Of a stretch of 64,000 nucleotides of DNA, positions 50,952 to 60,365 are shown one piece after another. A program made the position numbers and the translations under genes. This DNA is from Aeromicrobium sp. Root495 (GTDB lineage: Bacteria > Actinomycetota > Actinomycetes > Propionibacteriales > Nocardioidaceae). The first letter of the stretch is position 1, and the number at the start of each line of letters is the position of its first letter. The notes beneath the pieces were generated by a model, which worked only from the letters and a program-made list of their open reading frames with translations, had not been told where the DNA came from and ran no database searches. Location of the stretch: the NCBI RefSeq assembly GCF_001426755.1, contig NZ_LMFJ01000002.1, positions 460,322 to 524,321 of the forward strand, written 5' to 3'.

Positions 50952-51617
50952 GTGACGGAGACCAGGACCAAGCGGGCCTACCACTCGCCGCTTCGACAGA
51001 GGCGCGCGGCTGAGTCGCGCCAGCGCATCATCGAGAGCTCGCTCTCGCTGTTCAACGAGCTGGGCTACAGCGGCACCACGATGTCGGCCATCGCCAAGCG
51101 CGCCGCCGTCTCGGTGGAGTCGGTCCACGGCGTCGGGCAGAAGGGCGACCTCCTGCTGATGGCGTTCCGCCTGGCGTACAACGGCGACAGCCGTGTGACG
51201 GACCCGTCGTGGTTCGACCAGGTCGACGCCACCGACGACCCGGAGAAGGGTCTCGACCTCTGGATCGCCGAGCAGATCGCGGCCAACGAGCGCGCTGCCG
51301 GCCTCTGGCTCGCGTGCCGCGCCGCCGCTGCGGTGGAGCCCGCCATCTCGCAGGCCCTCCAGGAGCAGATCGAGGCCCGGCTGCAGGGCTACGTCCGGGC
51401 CGTCCGCTGGATGGCACGCGCGGGTCTGCTCGACGGCGAGCCGCCCGAGGACCGTCTGATCGACTTCGCCGGTGCCGTGAACGTCATGGTGTCGCCGGAG
51501 ACCTACATCCAGCTCGTCCACGACTGGGGCTACGACCACGCCCGCTACGAAGGCTGGCTGCGGCGCGCCCTCACCGGCATGCTGGCTGCCAGCACGTTGG
51601 CCAAGCAGGGGAAGTAG
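50952..51617 (+). CDS. TetR/AcrR-family transcriptional regulator
   Basis: A 221-residue regulator starting at GTG (GAGGA upstream). The N-terminal DNA-binding domain reads RQRIIESSLSLFNELGYSG then TMSAIAKRAAVSVESVHG, the expected helix-turn-helix; the C-terminal helical domain has many Ala/Trp residues for ligand binding. No efflux or catabolic gene is immediately downstream on this strand, so the target beyond itself is unknown. Confidence 0.88.
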   Translation: MTETRTKRAYHSPLRQRRAAESRQRIIESSLSLFNELGYSGTTMSAIAKRAAVSVESVHGVGQKGDLLLMAFRLAYNGDSRVTDPSWFDQVDATDDPEKGLDLWIAEQIAANERAAGLWLACRAAAAVEPAISQALQEQIEARLQGYVRAVRWMARAGLLDGEPPEDRLIDFAGAVNVMVSPETYIQLVHDWGYDHARYEGWLRRALTGMLAASTLAKQGK

Positions 51618-51642
51618 CGCCGGGCGCTCGAAGCCGGACCGC

Positions 51643-51672
51643 ACCGCCCACCACGCTCGCGTGGTGGGCGGT
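51643..51672. terminator. Bidirectional terminator hairpin
   Basis: A perfect 13-bp stem (arm ACCGCCCACCACG) with the loop CTCG lies between the convergent tetR and hydrolase genes. Confidence 0.8.
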
Positions 51673-51689
51673 CCTCGTCCGTGGAGGTG

Positions 51690-53456
51690 TCAGGGGACCA
51701 CGGGCAGGCTCAGGACCTGGCCGGCCGAGCCGGTCGCGACGGTGACGGGGGTGGGCACCAGTCCGCCGCGGTAGTTCGTGGACCCTCCGGCCACGACGAG
51801 CCGCACGCGGTGGCCCGGCGCGAACCGGTGGACGAACGCGGGCAGCGTGACCGTGAAGCGGGCGCCCGCCTCGGGGACCCGCACGGGTGCCACGAGGTTG
51901 CGGACGGTGGCGGCCTTGCCCGCGGCGTCGACGTCCTCGATGCGGACGAAGACGACGAGCTTGCCGGCATCGATCACCTGCGCTGCCTGGGCGAGCGGTG
52001 CGCTCACCGTGAGGTCGAGGCGGGGCGACCCGACCACGTCGAGGCGGGACGACAACGCCGGACCGGTCCAGGTGGCGGCGGTTCCCGGGAGATCAGCCTC
52101 CGGCAGCGGGACCGACGAACCGACGACATCGATCTTGTTGGTCGTGGTCGGCAGTCCCGCCGGCGGGGTGACGAACGTCTGGGAGCCGACGACGACCTTC
52201 TTGGCGTCGCTCGTGAGCGACGCCCCCGAGAGGTAATAGCGTCGTGCGGCGCCCACGGGGAAGGTGGCGCTCGTGGCATAGGCGGGCTTGGCGCTGCCCG
52301 AGTACTTCACCCAGTCGCGGAAGTAGCCGAAGAGCGGGCCGGTGCTCACCGACGAGCCCTTGAGGTAGTGGTCGAACCAGGCGTTGACCCGCTCGGTCAC
52401 GTACTGCTTCGCGCTGGGCGCCGCGAAGTCGATCTCGCCGGGGGCGTTGGGGCCGGAGTGGCCGCCGTTGACCCACAGCATCTTGACCGGGACCTTCGCC
52501 TTGCGCAGCGCAGTGAAGGTGGCGACGCCCTCGTTGAGGTTGAAGAGGGTGTCCTCCTGCCCCTGGAAGAGGAGCGTGGGGACGCGGACCTTGGAGATGT
52601 AGCTCGCGACGGACCGCTTGCGGAGCTCCGCGACCGCCGCAGGGTCCACCGTGCCGGTCGCCCCGGCGGTGACGAGGGCCGGGCACACGAAGTCGGCGAA
52701 GTTGGGGCACGGCACGAGTCGTGTGGGATCGTCCAGGGCCTTCGAGACGCCGCCGGTGACGCCGAGCGCCGAGAACCCGAGCGCCCAGAAGAGCTTGGCC
52801 GCGCCCGGCGTGGAGGTGCTGACCCCGGTGGTCTGCGAGGTGTTGTTGGGCGAGAGCGAGTAGGACAGGTCGTTCCAGGTGGCGCCGGGCACGATCGTGT
52901 CGAGACGCTTGTCGATGGAGGCGGTCGCGAACTGGATGCCGCCGCCGTAGGAGACGCCGATCATGCCGATGCGCGGGTCGCCGGGCTTGTCGAGCTTCAC
53001 GACGTCGAGCCTGGGGGCGAGGCGGGTGCGGCCGGCGTCCAGGAACGCGGCGCCGCGCGTGCCCGCGAGGTAGCTGATGAGCTGGCTGGCGGCCTGTCCG
53101 TCCACGGCGGGATCGTCGAGGGTGATCTTGCAGGTGGACCCGCCGAAGCCGAGGCCGGAGTACGACAGCACGGCGTAGCCCCGGCCGGCGAGGTACTTGC
53201 CGAGGCCGGCCTGGTCGTCCTTGGATCCGCCGAAGCCGTTGGTGGTGAGCACGGCAGGCACGCGCTTGGTGCGGCTCGCGGTCTTGGGCAGATAGAGGTC
53301 CGCCGGGATCTTGCACGTCTGCGCCCCCGCCTTGACCGTGAAGAACAACGGTGTGGCGGTGTAGCTGGTGGCTGCGGCCGCGGCGGTGGGTGAGCCGAGG
53401 ACGGTTGCCGTCAGGGCCGCGGCGGCCAGGCCGGCGACGAGGGACCGAAGACGCAC
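51690..53456 (-). CDS. Secreted CocE/NonD-type alpha/beta hydrolase (X-Pro peptidase family)
   Basis: A 588-residue protein from the GTG start (AGGAG upstream). The signal peptide ends TAAAAATSY. The alpha/beta hydrolase domain shows the nucleophile motif GVSYGGG, a likely catalytic Asp in GQEDTLFN and His in NGGHSG. A C-terminal beta-sandwich (PepX_C-like, from about residue 400) completes the CocE/X-prolyl dipeptidyl peptidase layout. It hydrolyses ester or peptide bonds outside the cell; substrate unknown. Confidence 0.85.
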   Translation of the reverse strand: MRLRSLVAGLAAAALTATVLGSPTAAAAATSYTATPLFFTVKAGAQTCKIPADLYLPKTASRTKRVPAVLTTNGFGGSKDDQAGLGKYLAGRGYAVLSYSGLGFGGSTCKITLDDPAVDGQAASQLISYLAGTRGAAFLDAGRTRLAPRLDVVKLDKPGDPRIGMIGVSYGGGIQFATASIDKRLDTIVPGATWNDLSYSLSPNNTSQTTGVSTSTPGAAKLFWALGFSALGVTGGVSKALDDPTRLVPCPNFADFVCPALVTAGATGTVDPAAVAELRKRSVASYISKVRVPTLLFQGQEDTLFNLNEGVATFTALRKAKVPVKMLWVNGGHSGPNAPGEIDFAAPSAKQYVTERVNAWFDHYLKGSSVSTGPLFGYFRDWVKYSGSAKPAYATSATFPVGAARRYYLSGASLTSDAKKVVVGSQTFVTPPAGLPTTTNKIDVVGSSVPLPEADLPGTAATWTGPALSSRLDVVGSPRLDLTVSAPLAQAAQVIDAGKLVVFVRIEDVDAAGKAATVRNLVAPVRVPEAGARFTVTLPAFVHRFAPGHRVRLVVAGGSTNYRGGLVPTPVTVATGSAGQVLSLPVVP

Positions 53457-53607
53457 GAGGAGCTCCTGAAGTGGGACGACCGTTTCAGATATCAACGATC
53501 AAGCGTGGTCCAGGTCACGTCCGGGGAGACGGACGATGAGGGGTCGTGGTCGTCCTGGCGGCCACCGTGCCCTCGTCATCGGGCCTGGTGCGTCGCTCGA
53601 CGACGAA

Positions 53608-53642
53608 GGACCCCGCCCCCGCCGATGGCGGGAACGGGGTCC
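53608..53642 (-). terminator. Hairpin at the end of the Fe-S oxidoreductase gene
   Basis: GGACCCCG pairs with CGGGGTCC, and CCCGCC with GGCGGG inside, with a CC/AA mismatch between and the loop GAT. It lies 16 bp after the oxidoreductase stop. Confidence 0.65.
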
Positions 53643-53657
53643 TGGACAGTGCTTGGC

Positions 53658-56600
53658 TCAGGCCTTGGCGTCGTCCTCGTCGGTGTCCTTGGCCTTGGCC
53701 TCGGTGTCCGGCTCGTCGTCGGTCGCGGTTGCGGCCGCCTCGTCGTCGGACGCGGCCTTGCCGGCCGCGACGGTGAGGTCGCCGCCCGACGGGTTGGCGT
53801 CGGTCAGCTCGGCCTCGTCGTCGGAGACGGGGTCGGGGGCGGGCGCGTCCTCGACGGCCACGACCTCGGTCGGCGCCTCCGGTGACGTGACGCCCTCGGA
53901 CTCGGGCTCGTCGGCCTTGGCCTCCGGCTCGGCGACGGTCTCGGCCTCCTCCTCGCGGGGACCGGGCTCGTCGTCGTCGGGCTCCGCGGTGGCGGGGCCG
54001 TCGGCGTCGGTGTCGTCGTCCGCGGGCTCCGGAGCAGGCTCCGGCGCAGGCACGGACTCCTCGTCGGCGTCCTTGGCCTCGGGCTCGTCGGCCTTCGCCT
54101 CGGGCTCGGGGGCGGGCTCGTCGGCCTTGTCCTCGGTCTCCTCGACCTCGGGCTTGCCGTCGTCGCCCCACTCCTTCTCGGACTTCCCGTCGTCGTCGAC
54201 CTCGACGTTGTGCTCGGCGGCGACCTCGGCGTCACTGGCCGCGGTGTCCTCGGCCGGAGCGTCCTCGGTGGTGCTCTCCTCGGCCTCGGCGACGGCCGCT
54301 TCCGGCTCCTCGTGGGCCTCGGCGGCCTCGCCGACCTCGGCGGTCTCGGAGATGGACGACGGATCAGCCTCGTCCTCGGCGTCAGGCTCGGCCTCGGTGG
54401 CCTTGTCGGTCGTCTCGGCCTCGGACTTCTCGGCCGGCTCCTCGGCAGCAGGCTCGTCGGCCTTCGCCTCGGCCTCGGCGTCGTCGCCGTCGCCACCGGC
54501 GGCAGCAGCGGTGGCGGCCTCCGCCTCGGCCACGACGGCAGCGTCCTCGTCGGCCGTGGGCTCGGCCTCGGGCGCACGCTTCACGGCAGCAAGCAGCATC
54601 TGCGCGATGTCGAGGACCTCGACCTCCTCGCGGGCCTCGCCGGCCTGCTGCTGGGCGGTGAGACCGTCCGAGAGCATGACGCGGCAGAAGGGGCAGCCCA
54701 CGGCGATCTGGTCGGCACCCGTGGCGACGGCCTCGACCGTGCGGTTCACGTTGATGCGTGAGCCGAGGTTCTCCTCCATCCACATGCGAGCGCCGCCGGC
54801 GCCGCAGCAGAATGAGCGCTCCTTGTTGCGGGGCATCTCGGTGAAGGTGGCGTTGGGGATGACCTCGAGCAGCTCGCGGGGAGCCTCGTAGACCTGGTTG
54901 TGACGGCCCACGAAGCACGGGTCGTGGTACGTGATGGTCTTGCTGGGTGCCTCGGCCGCAGGGGCCACCGGCTTGAGCTTGCCCTCGCGCACGAGCCGGT
55001 TGAGCAGCTGCGTGTGGTGGACGACCTCGAGCTCGACGCCGAACTCCTTGTACTCGTTCTTGAGCGTGTTGAAGCAGTGCGCGCAGGTGGAGACGACCTT
55101 CTTGACCTTCATCTCCTTGAACACCTCGGTGTTCTCCATGGCGAGCTGCTGGAACACGATCTCGTTGCCCGCGCGGCGGGCGGAGTCGCCGGAGCAGGTC
55201 TCACCGTCGCCCAGCACGGCGAAGCTCACGCCGGCCGTGTCGAGCAGCTCGGCCACAGCCTGCGTGGTCTTCTTGGCGCGGTCCTCGAAGGCACCGGCGC
55301 AGCCGACCCAGAACAGCCACTCGACCTCGTCGAGGCTCTCGACGTCGGTCCCGACCTGCTTGACCTCGAACGGCAGGTCCTTGGCCCAGTTCATCCGGTC
55401 CTTGGGGTTCATGCCCCACGGGTTCCCCTTGCGCTCCAGGCCCTTGAAGATGTTGTTGAGCTCGGCCGGGAAGTTGGACTCGACCAGCACCTGGAAGCGG
55501 CGCATGTCGTCGATGTGGTCGACGTGCTCGATGTCGACCGGGCACTGCTGGACGCAGGCACCGCAGTTGGTGCAGGACCACAGGACGTCGGGATCGATGA
55601 CGCCGTAGACCGACTCGTCGCCGATGAGGGGGCGGTCGATCTCCTTCTGCTGCTCCTCGGTGCGCTGGTCCTCGGGGATGTCGAGGAGCGGCAGCTTGGC
55701 GTAGGCGTGCTCGCGCAGACCCATCACCAGGAGCTTGGGGCTCAGCGGCTTCTCGGTGTTCCAGGCCGGGCACTGGCTCTGGCAGCGGCCGCACTCGGTG
55801 CACGTGGTGAAGTCGAGGATGCCCTTCCAGGAGAAGTCCTCGACCTTGCCGACGCCGAGCTTCTCGAAGTCCTCCTCCTCGAGGTCCTCCATCTTCTCCA
55901 GCGAGATGGGCTCGCCGTTGATGTAGAGGGGCTTCAGGGCGCCGAGCGCCGTGCTGCCGTCGGACTCACGCTTGAACCAGATGTTGAACCAGGCGGTGAA
56001 ACGGTGCCAGGCCACGCCCATGGTGATGTTGCGGGCGATGATGAACAGCCACAGCATCGCCGTGGTGATCTTGATCATCGCAATGACGTAGATGATGTTC
56101 TCGAGCGACCCGATGGAGTCCTCGCCGGTGGGGTAGAGCTTGGCGAAGAGCTGCGAGATCGGGAAGTGGAGTCCCGTGGCGTGGTCGGCGTCGCCGTGGG
56201 CCTTGGCCAGGTTGTACTCGGCGCCGCGGATGAAGAGGATCGCGGCGCTCTCGATGAGCACCATGGCCTCGACGAAGTAGGCCTGCCACATGGTGGAGCC
56301 GAAGAAGCGGCTCTTGCGGCCGAGCTTCGAGGGCAGGTGCGTCACGCGGTAGATGAACAGCGGGATGATGGCCAGCGCGCCCAGGAGGCCGAGGACCTCG
56401 GCGACCCACTCGTACAGGAAGAACTTCCCGATGATGGGCCAGGCGAACTCGGCATCGAAGAGCTGGAAGTAGGCCTGGGCGACCGCGGTGCTGAGCACGA
56501 GGAACGCGGCGTACGCGAACCAGTGCAGGATGCCGACCCACGTCCACTGCAGCATGCGCGTGTGGAGGAACGTCTCCTTGAACATGTTCACGGTGCGCGC

Positions 56601-56735
56601 GACCGGGTCGTTGGTCCGACCGATCGCGGGCTGGCCCGCGCGCATGACCTTGAGCATGCGGCGGACGGTGATCGTCAGCAACGGGACCGCCACGGCGGTG
56701 AAGCCGAGCGAGACGATGATCGCGACGAGCTGCAT
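53658..56735 (-). CDS. Membrane Fe-S oxidoreductase (HdrD/GlpC-like) with long acidic tail
   Basis: A 1025-residue protein. Five or six N-terminal membrane helices (to about residue 250) are followed by two 4Fe-4S motifs, CTECGRCQSQCP and CTNCGACVQQCP, and two cysteine-rich CCG-type regions (WVGCAG with TCAHCFN, and DPCFVGRHN with FCCGAGGARMW and GCPFC). This is the heterodisulfide-reductase-like architecture known in mycobacteria as the Rv0338c type. From about residue 720 to the end, roughly 300 residues are almost only Glu, Asp, Ala, Pro and Lys. The ATG before QLVAIIV is chosen; a TTG four codons earlier is possible. Electron partner unknown. Confidence 0.88.
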   Translation of the reverse strand: MQLVAIIVSLGFTAVAVPLLTITVRRMLKVMRAGQPAIGRTNDPVARTVNMFKETFLHTRMLQWTWVGILHWFAYAAFLVLSTAVAQAYFQLFDAEFAWPIIGKFFLYEWVAEVLGLLGALAIIPLFIYRVTHLPSKLGRKSRFFGSTMWQAYFVEAMVLIESAAILFIRGAEYNLAKAHGDADHATGLHFPISQLFAKLYPTGEDSIGSLENIIYVIAMIKITTAMLWLFIIARNITMGVAWHRFTAWFNIWFKRESDGSTALGALKPLYINGEPISLEKMEDLEEEDFEKLGVGKVEDFSWKGILDFTTCTECGRCQSQCPAWNTEKPLSPKLLVMGLREHAYAKLPLLDIPEDQRTEEQQKEIDRPLIGDESVYGVIDPDVLWSCTNCGACVQQCPVDIEHVDHIDDMRRFQVLVESNFPAELNNIFKGLERKGNPWGMNPKDRMNWAKDLPFEVKQVGTDVESLDEVEWLFWVGCAGAFEDRAKKTTQAVAELLDTAGVSFAVLGDGETCSGDSARRAGNEIVFQQLAMENTEVFKEMKVKKVVSTCAHCFNTLKNEYKEFGVELEVVHHTQLLNRLVREGKLKPVAPAAEAPSKTITYHDPCFVGRHNQVYEAPRELLEVIPNATFTEMPRNKERSFCCGAGGARMWMEENLGSRINVNRTVEAVATGADQIAVGCPFCRVMLSDGLTAQQQAGEAREEVEVLDIAQMLLAAVKRAPEAEPTADEDAAVVAEAEAATAAAAGGDGDDAEAEAKADEPAAEEPAEKSEAETTDKATEAEPDAEDEADPSSISETAEVGEAAEAHEEPEAAVAEAEESTTEDAPAEDTAASDAEVAAEHNVEVDDDGKSEKEWGDDGKPEVEETEDKADEPAPEPEAKADEPEAKDADEESVPAPEPAPEPADDDTDADGPATAEPDDDEPGPREEEAETVAEPEAKADEPESEGVTSPEAPTEVVAVEDAPAPDPVSDDEAELTDANPSGGDLTVAAGKAASDDEAAATATDDEPDTEAKAKDTDEDDAKA

Positions 56736-56902
56736 GGAGGCCACCAATCACTGGATGTACGCGCCACCCGCGTACTGGACAGTAGGGCTGACGATAGTGC
56801 GTTCGCAGGCGCTGCGCGCACTAAGGCATGCCATACCGGGCGCCGGTGAAAGGCATCTCACGTGGTGCCCGTGGGGCGCGATGGGCGACGGTGGCGCGGG
56901 CC

Positions 56903-58093
56903 TCAGGCCTCGACTGCGTCGCGACGGCGCACCGGCACGATGCCGATGGCCAGCAGCGGGAAGATCGCCACCGCTGCGAAGGCCACGGCGTAGCCCCGCT
57001 CGGTGACCAGGGCGCCCACGAGCGGAGGCACCCCGGCACTCACGAGGTACTGGCCGGTGTTCTGCCAGCCCATCGCCTTGCCCGACCAGAAGGGGCCGCC
57101 GATCTCGGCCACGGCCGTGAAGGCCAGACCGTTGTCGGCGACCGTGACCGCGGTGGCCAGGACGATGAGCCCGATGGCCAGGAACGTCGGCTCGAGCAGA
57201 CCCAGGGCGAGCATCGTGACGGACGCGGCGACGGCCACCTGGCGCATGGGTCGCAGACGGCTGCCGACGCGGTCGGACCAGGCGCCGACGCCGATGCGGG
57301 CGGCGGCCCCGAGGAGCTGGGTCGAGGCCACCAGGGCGCCGGCGGCCCAGGCCGACCAGCCCTTGGCGTCGACGAGCCACACGAGCATGTAGGTCCACAC
57401 GGTGAACTGCGGGATCACGAGGAGCATCGAGGCCGCGTGGATGCGCACCAGGGTGCGGTCGCCGCGGTACGGGTTGACGAGCGTGCCGTCGTCGATGGCG
57501 GCAGCGCGGTCGGGCCGCGGAGGATCGACCACGAGCAGCCAGCACAGCACGGTGGCCACGGCGCTGATGCCCGCGACGACGACCATCGTCGTGCCGATGC
57601 CCGAGTGGCTGGCCAGCTGCGGCACGAGCAGGGCTGCCGCGCCGACGCCGAGGGGGAGCCCCGTCTGCCGGATGCCCATGGCCGTGCCACGACGGTTGGC
57701 CGGGAACCAGCCGACGACCAGGCGCCCGCTCGCGGAGTTGGTGGAGGCTGCGCCCACCCCGGCCAGGAAGAAGCAGAGCCCGAGCGCCACGTAGCCCGAC
57801 GACGCCGCGGCGGCGAGTGAGCCGGCCGTCACGACGGCGAGCCCGAGGGTGAGGCACAGCCGCTCACCGAGGCGGTCGACGAGGATGCCCCACGCCACGA
57901 GGGAGACCATCGTCCCGACGAGCGGGGCCGACGCGAGCAGGCCGGCCTGGGTGAGGCTCAGCCCGCGCTCGAGGTGCAGGTAGGTGATGAGGAACGGCGC
58001 CGCGTTGTTGGCGATCGTCCCGGCCACCTGCGCCGCCATGCTCACCCCGAGCATGAGCCAGCGGTTGGGGGCGACGACGGTTGCGGTGCTCAC
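56903..58093 (-). CDS. MFS transporter (CynX/NimT-like)
   Basis: A 396-residue protein with 12 predicted helices. The loop LVDRLGERLCLTLGL after helix 2 matches MFS motif A, and RRGTAMGIRQTGLPLGVG (helix 4-5 region) is characteristic of anion- or cyanate/nitroimidazole-type members. Substrate not identifiable. The 167-bp gap upstream of the oxidoreductase start holds no gene. Confidence 0.85.
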   Translation of the reverse strand: MSTATVVAPNRWLMLGVSMAAQVAGTIANNAAPFLITYLHLERGLSLTQAGLLASAPLVGTMVSLVAWGILVDRLGERLCLTLGLAVVTAGSLAAAASSGYVALGLCFFLAGVGAASTNSASGRLVVGWFPANRRGTAMGIRQTGLPLGVGAAALLVPQLASHSGIGTTMVVVAGISAVATVLCWLLVVDPPRPDRAAAIDDGTLVNPYRGDRTLVRIHAASMLLVIPQFTVWTYMLVWLVDAKGWSAWAAGALVASTQLLGAAARIGVGAWSDRVGSRLRPMRQVAVAASVTMLALGLLEPTFLAIGLIVLATAVTVADNGLAFTAVAEIGGPFWSGKAMGWQNTGQYLVSAGVPPLVGALVTERGYAVAFAAVAIFPLLAIGIVPVRRRDAVEA

Positions 58094-58184
58094 CCATTCA
58101 TCCTGCTCGCGTGGCGGCCACCACAGCGGGCCGGGTGGGTGTGATCCCAGCCCTCGGGATCAGCGGCGCGGTGTCAGGCCGTGG

Positions 58185-58730
58185 TCACGGCAGGGCGCCG
58201 GCCCACGCGAGGGCCTGCTTGAGGAGCTGGCCGCGGCCACCCTCCATGTCGGCGAGGACCGACGGGTCGAGCAGCTCGGCCGGCGTGAGCCAGGTGAGCT
58301 CGAGGGCGTCCTGGCGCGGGTTGCACTCACCCGTGACGGGCACGAGGTAGACGAGCGCCACGGCGTGCTGGCGCGGGTCGTGCAGCGGCGTGACGCCGGG
58401 AAGCGGGAAGTACTCGGCCACGGTGAACGGCACGACTGCGGCGGGCAGCTGCGGGAACGCCGTGGGACCGAGGTCCTTCTCGAGGTTGCGCAGCAGCGCG
58501 TCGCGCACGGACTCGCCGTGCATGACGCGGCCCGAGACGATCGTGCGGCTCAGCTCGCCGGTGGTGGCGGAGCCGCGCAGCAGCACGCCGACCTGCTCGA
58601 TCTGGCCCAAGGCGTCGACGCGGGCCGGGACGGCCTCCACGTAGAGGATCGGGACGCGCGACCGGGTCTCGTCGAGAGCGATGTCGGAGAGCCAGCCGGG
58701 ATTCGGGTCGGGGGTGCGCACGGACGACAT
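58185..58730 (-). CDS. Nudix-fold protein with degenerate Nudix box (DUF4916-like)
   Basis: A 181-residue protein. The Nudix-box position reads GRVMHGESVRDALLRNLEKDLG: the first Gly and Glu are kept, but the catalytic REUXEE core is R-N-L-E-K-D, so two metal-binding glutamates are changed. It may be a non-catalytic Nudix protein, or use other ligands; I recall the same core in actinobacterial DUF4916 proteins, which would make it a family trait. ATG at 58730; an in-frame ATG three codons earlier is also possible. Confidence 0.75.
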   Translation of the reverse strand: MSSVRTPDPNPGWLSDIALDETRSRVPILYVEAVPARVDALGQIEQVGVLLRGSATTGELSRTIVSGRVMHGESVRDALLRNLEKDLGPTAFPQLPAAVVPFTVAEYFPLPGVTPLHDPRQHAVALVYLVPVTGECNPRQDALELTWLTPAELLDPSVLADMEGGRGQLLKQALAWAGALP

Positions 58731-58852
58731 GGGCACCATCTTGTCGCACGGGTGGGCGGCTCCACGTCGACACGGCGGGAGAGGTGCGTCTCGCTGGGCC
58801 GTGGTCGTCGGCACGGGCTGCGTAACCCGGAGACCCGTCCGCCCGTTGCTGA

Positions 58853-58868
58853 GGTGACCCCGGTCACT
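58853..58868 (+). promoter_or_regulatory. Crp/GlxR-like palindrome before the LVIVD gene
   Basis: GGTGA-CCCCGG-TCACT has the GTGA-N6-TCAC core of Crp/GlxR sites, and its inner part GTGACCCCGGTCAC is an almost perfect inverted repeat. It lies 16-31 bp upstream of the start codon, so it could act as a repressor site. Confidence 0.4.
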
Positions 58869-58883
58869 GAGGAAAGGCACTCC

Positions 58884-60365
58884 ATGTCCCGTCGCGTCGC
58901 CGCCTGGCCGCCGCTCGTCCTGGCCGTCGCGGTCGTCGCACTCCTCGTGGGCGTCCTGGTGGCCACCGTGCCCTCGGCGCAGGCTGCTGACTCCGACGAC
59001 CGGGTCCCCCGCGCGAAGTGCGGCCCCGGAGCCCGCCCGGAGCCCGGCGTGCAGGGCCAGATCCCGCGCGCGCAGCGGATCTCCGGCGACAGCACCAAGG
59101 GCTACTGGTGCAACCTCAAGCTCGTGGGTCAGTACCAGGGGACCGGCGGCGGCATCGTGAGCCCGATCTACGGTCACTGCGCCTACCTCGGCACCGCCAA
59201 CACGGGGATCCTGAGCGGCAACCCGGGCGTCCAGGTGGTCGACGCGAGCAACCCCGCCAAGCCCCGGCGCTCGGCGGTGCTGGGCTCCACGGCGTTCTCG
59301 ATCAGCACGTGGGAGTCGCTCAAGGTGCACGAGGGGCGCAAGCTCCTGGTCGGCGCCGGAGTGCAGTCGCTGCCGGGCATCGGTGTGGGCGCGCTCGACG
59401 TCTACGACGTCGGCCGGGACTGCGCGAAACCCACGCTGCTGAACGGCACCGGGATCGGCCAGCTCACGCAACCCATCTTCAACGTCGCGCACGAGGGTGG
59501 CTTCTCCCCTGACGGCAAGACCTACTGGGCCACGAGCGCCTACACCGGCCAGATCACGGCGATCGATCTCACCGATCCGACCAGGCCCAGGACGGTCTAC
59601 ACCGGTACCGCCGGCCTCACCAACCACGGCTTCTCGTTCAGCGCAGACGGCAGGACGATGTACGGCGTCACCGCCGTCCCGGCCGGACTGCAGATCCTCG
59701 ACGTGAGCGACATCCAGACCCGCAAGGCCGTCCCGCAGATCAGGCAGGTCGCGTCGCTCCCGTGGAACGACGGTCTCTTCAGCCAGATGACCGTCCCCTT
59801 CACGTCGAAGGGCAGGAAGTACCTGTGGACGGTGGACGAGGCGGGCAACGGCGGCATCCGGCTGGTCGACGTCCAGGACCTCGCCAAGCCGCGCATCGTG
59901 CGGCACGTCCGTCTGGAGATCGGGCTCGCCTCGAGCGCAGCCCGACGCAGCCAGGACGTGGGCGGCGACGGCCTCTTCGGCTACGAGTCCCACTACTGCA
60001 CGATCGACCGGCCGAAGGATCCGACGGCCCTCGCCTGCGGCTACGTGCAGTCGGGGATCCGGGTCTTCGACATCCGCAGGCCGACGGCCCCGAAGGAGAT
60101 CGCCTACTTCAACCCGGCGGCGCAGAAGGGCAAGACCCTTCTGCAGCTGCCCAACTCCTTCCACGCCATCGCCACCTACCTGCCGCCCGTCATCTCGACG
60201 CTCTCGCTCGAGTCGCTCGCTGACTCGGTGCTGCGCCCGGACCTGACGGCCGACTGGTGCATGTCGCCGCCGAAGTTCGTCGGCAGGAACGAGCTGTGGG
60301 TCAGCTGCAGCGACGCCGGCTTCCTGGCGCTCAGGTTCACCAACAACGCCTTCCCGCTGAGGTGA
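58884..60365 (+). CDS. Secreted LVIVD-repeat beta-propeller protein
   Basis: A 493-residue protein with a signal peptide ending PSAQAADSD. Repeats of the LVIVD type run through it: GVQVVDASNPAKP, ITAIDLTDPTRP, GLQILDVSDI, GIRLVDVQDLAKP, GIRVFDIRRPTAP. Together they should form a beta-propeller outside the cell. GAGGAAAG lies before the ATG. It overlaps the DUF305 gene by 4 bp, so the two are made together. Confidence 0.85.
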   Translation: MSRRVAAWPPLVLAVAVVALLVGVLVATVPSAQAADSDDRVPRAKCGPGARPEPGVQGQIPRAQRISGDSTKGYWCNLKLVGQYQGTGGGIVSPIYGHCAYLGTANTGILSGNPGVQVVDASNPAKPRRSAVLGSTAFSISTWESLKVHEGRKLLVGAGVQSLPGIGVGALDVYDVGRDCAKPTLLNGTGIGQLTQPIFNVAHEGGFSPDGKTYWATSAYTGQITAIDLTDPTRPRTVYTGTAGLTNHGFSFSADGRTMYGVTAVPAGLQILDVSDIQTRKAVPQIRQVASLPWNDGLFSQMTVPFTSKGRKYLWTVDEAGNGGIRLVDVQDLAKPRIVRHVRLEIGLASSAARRSQDVGGDGLFGYESHYCTIDRPKDPTALACGYVQSGIRVFDIRRPTAPKEIAYFNPAAQKGKTLLQLPNSFHAIATYLPPVISTLSLESLADSVLRPDLTADWCMSPPKFVGRNELWVSCSDAGFLALRFTNNAFPLR

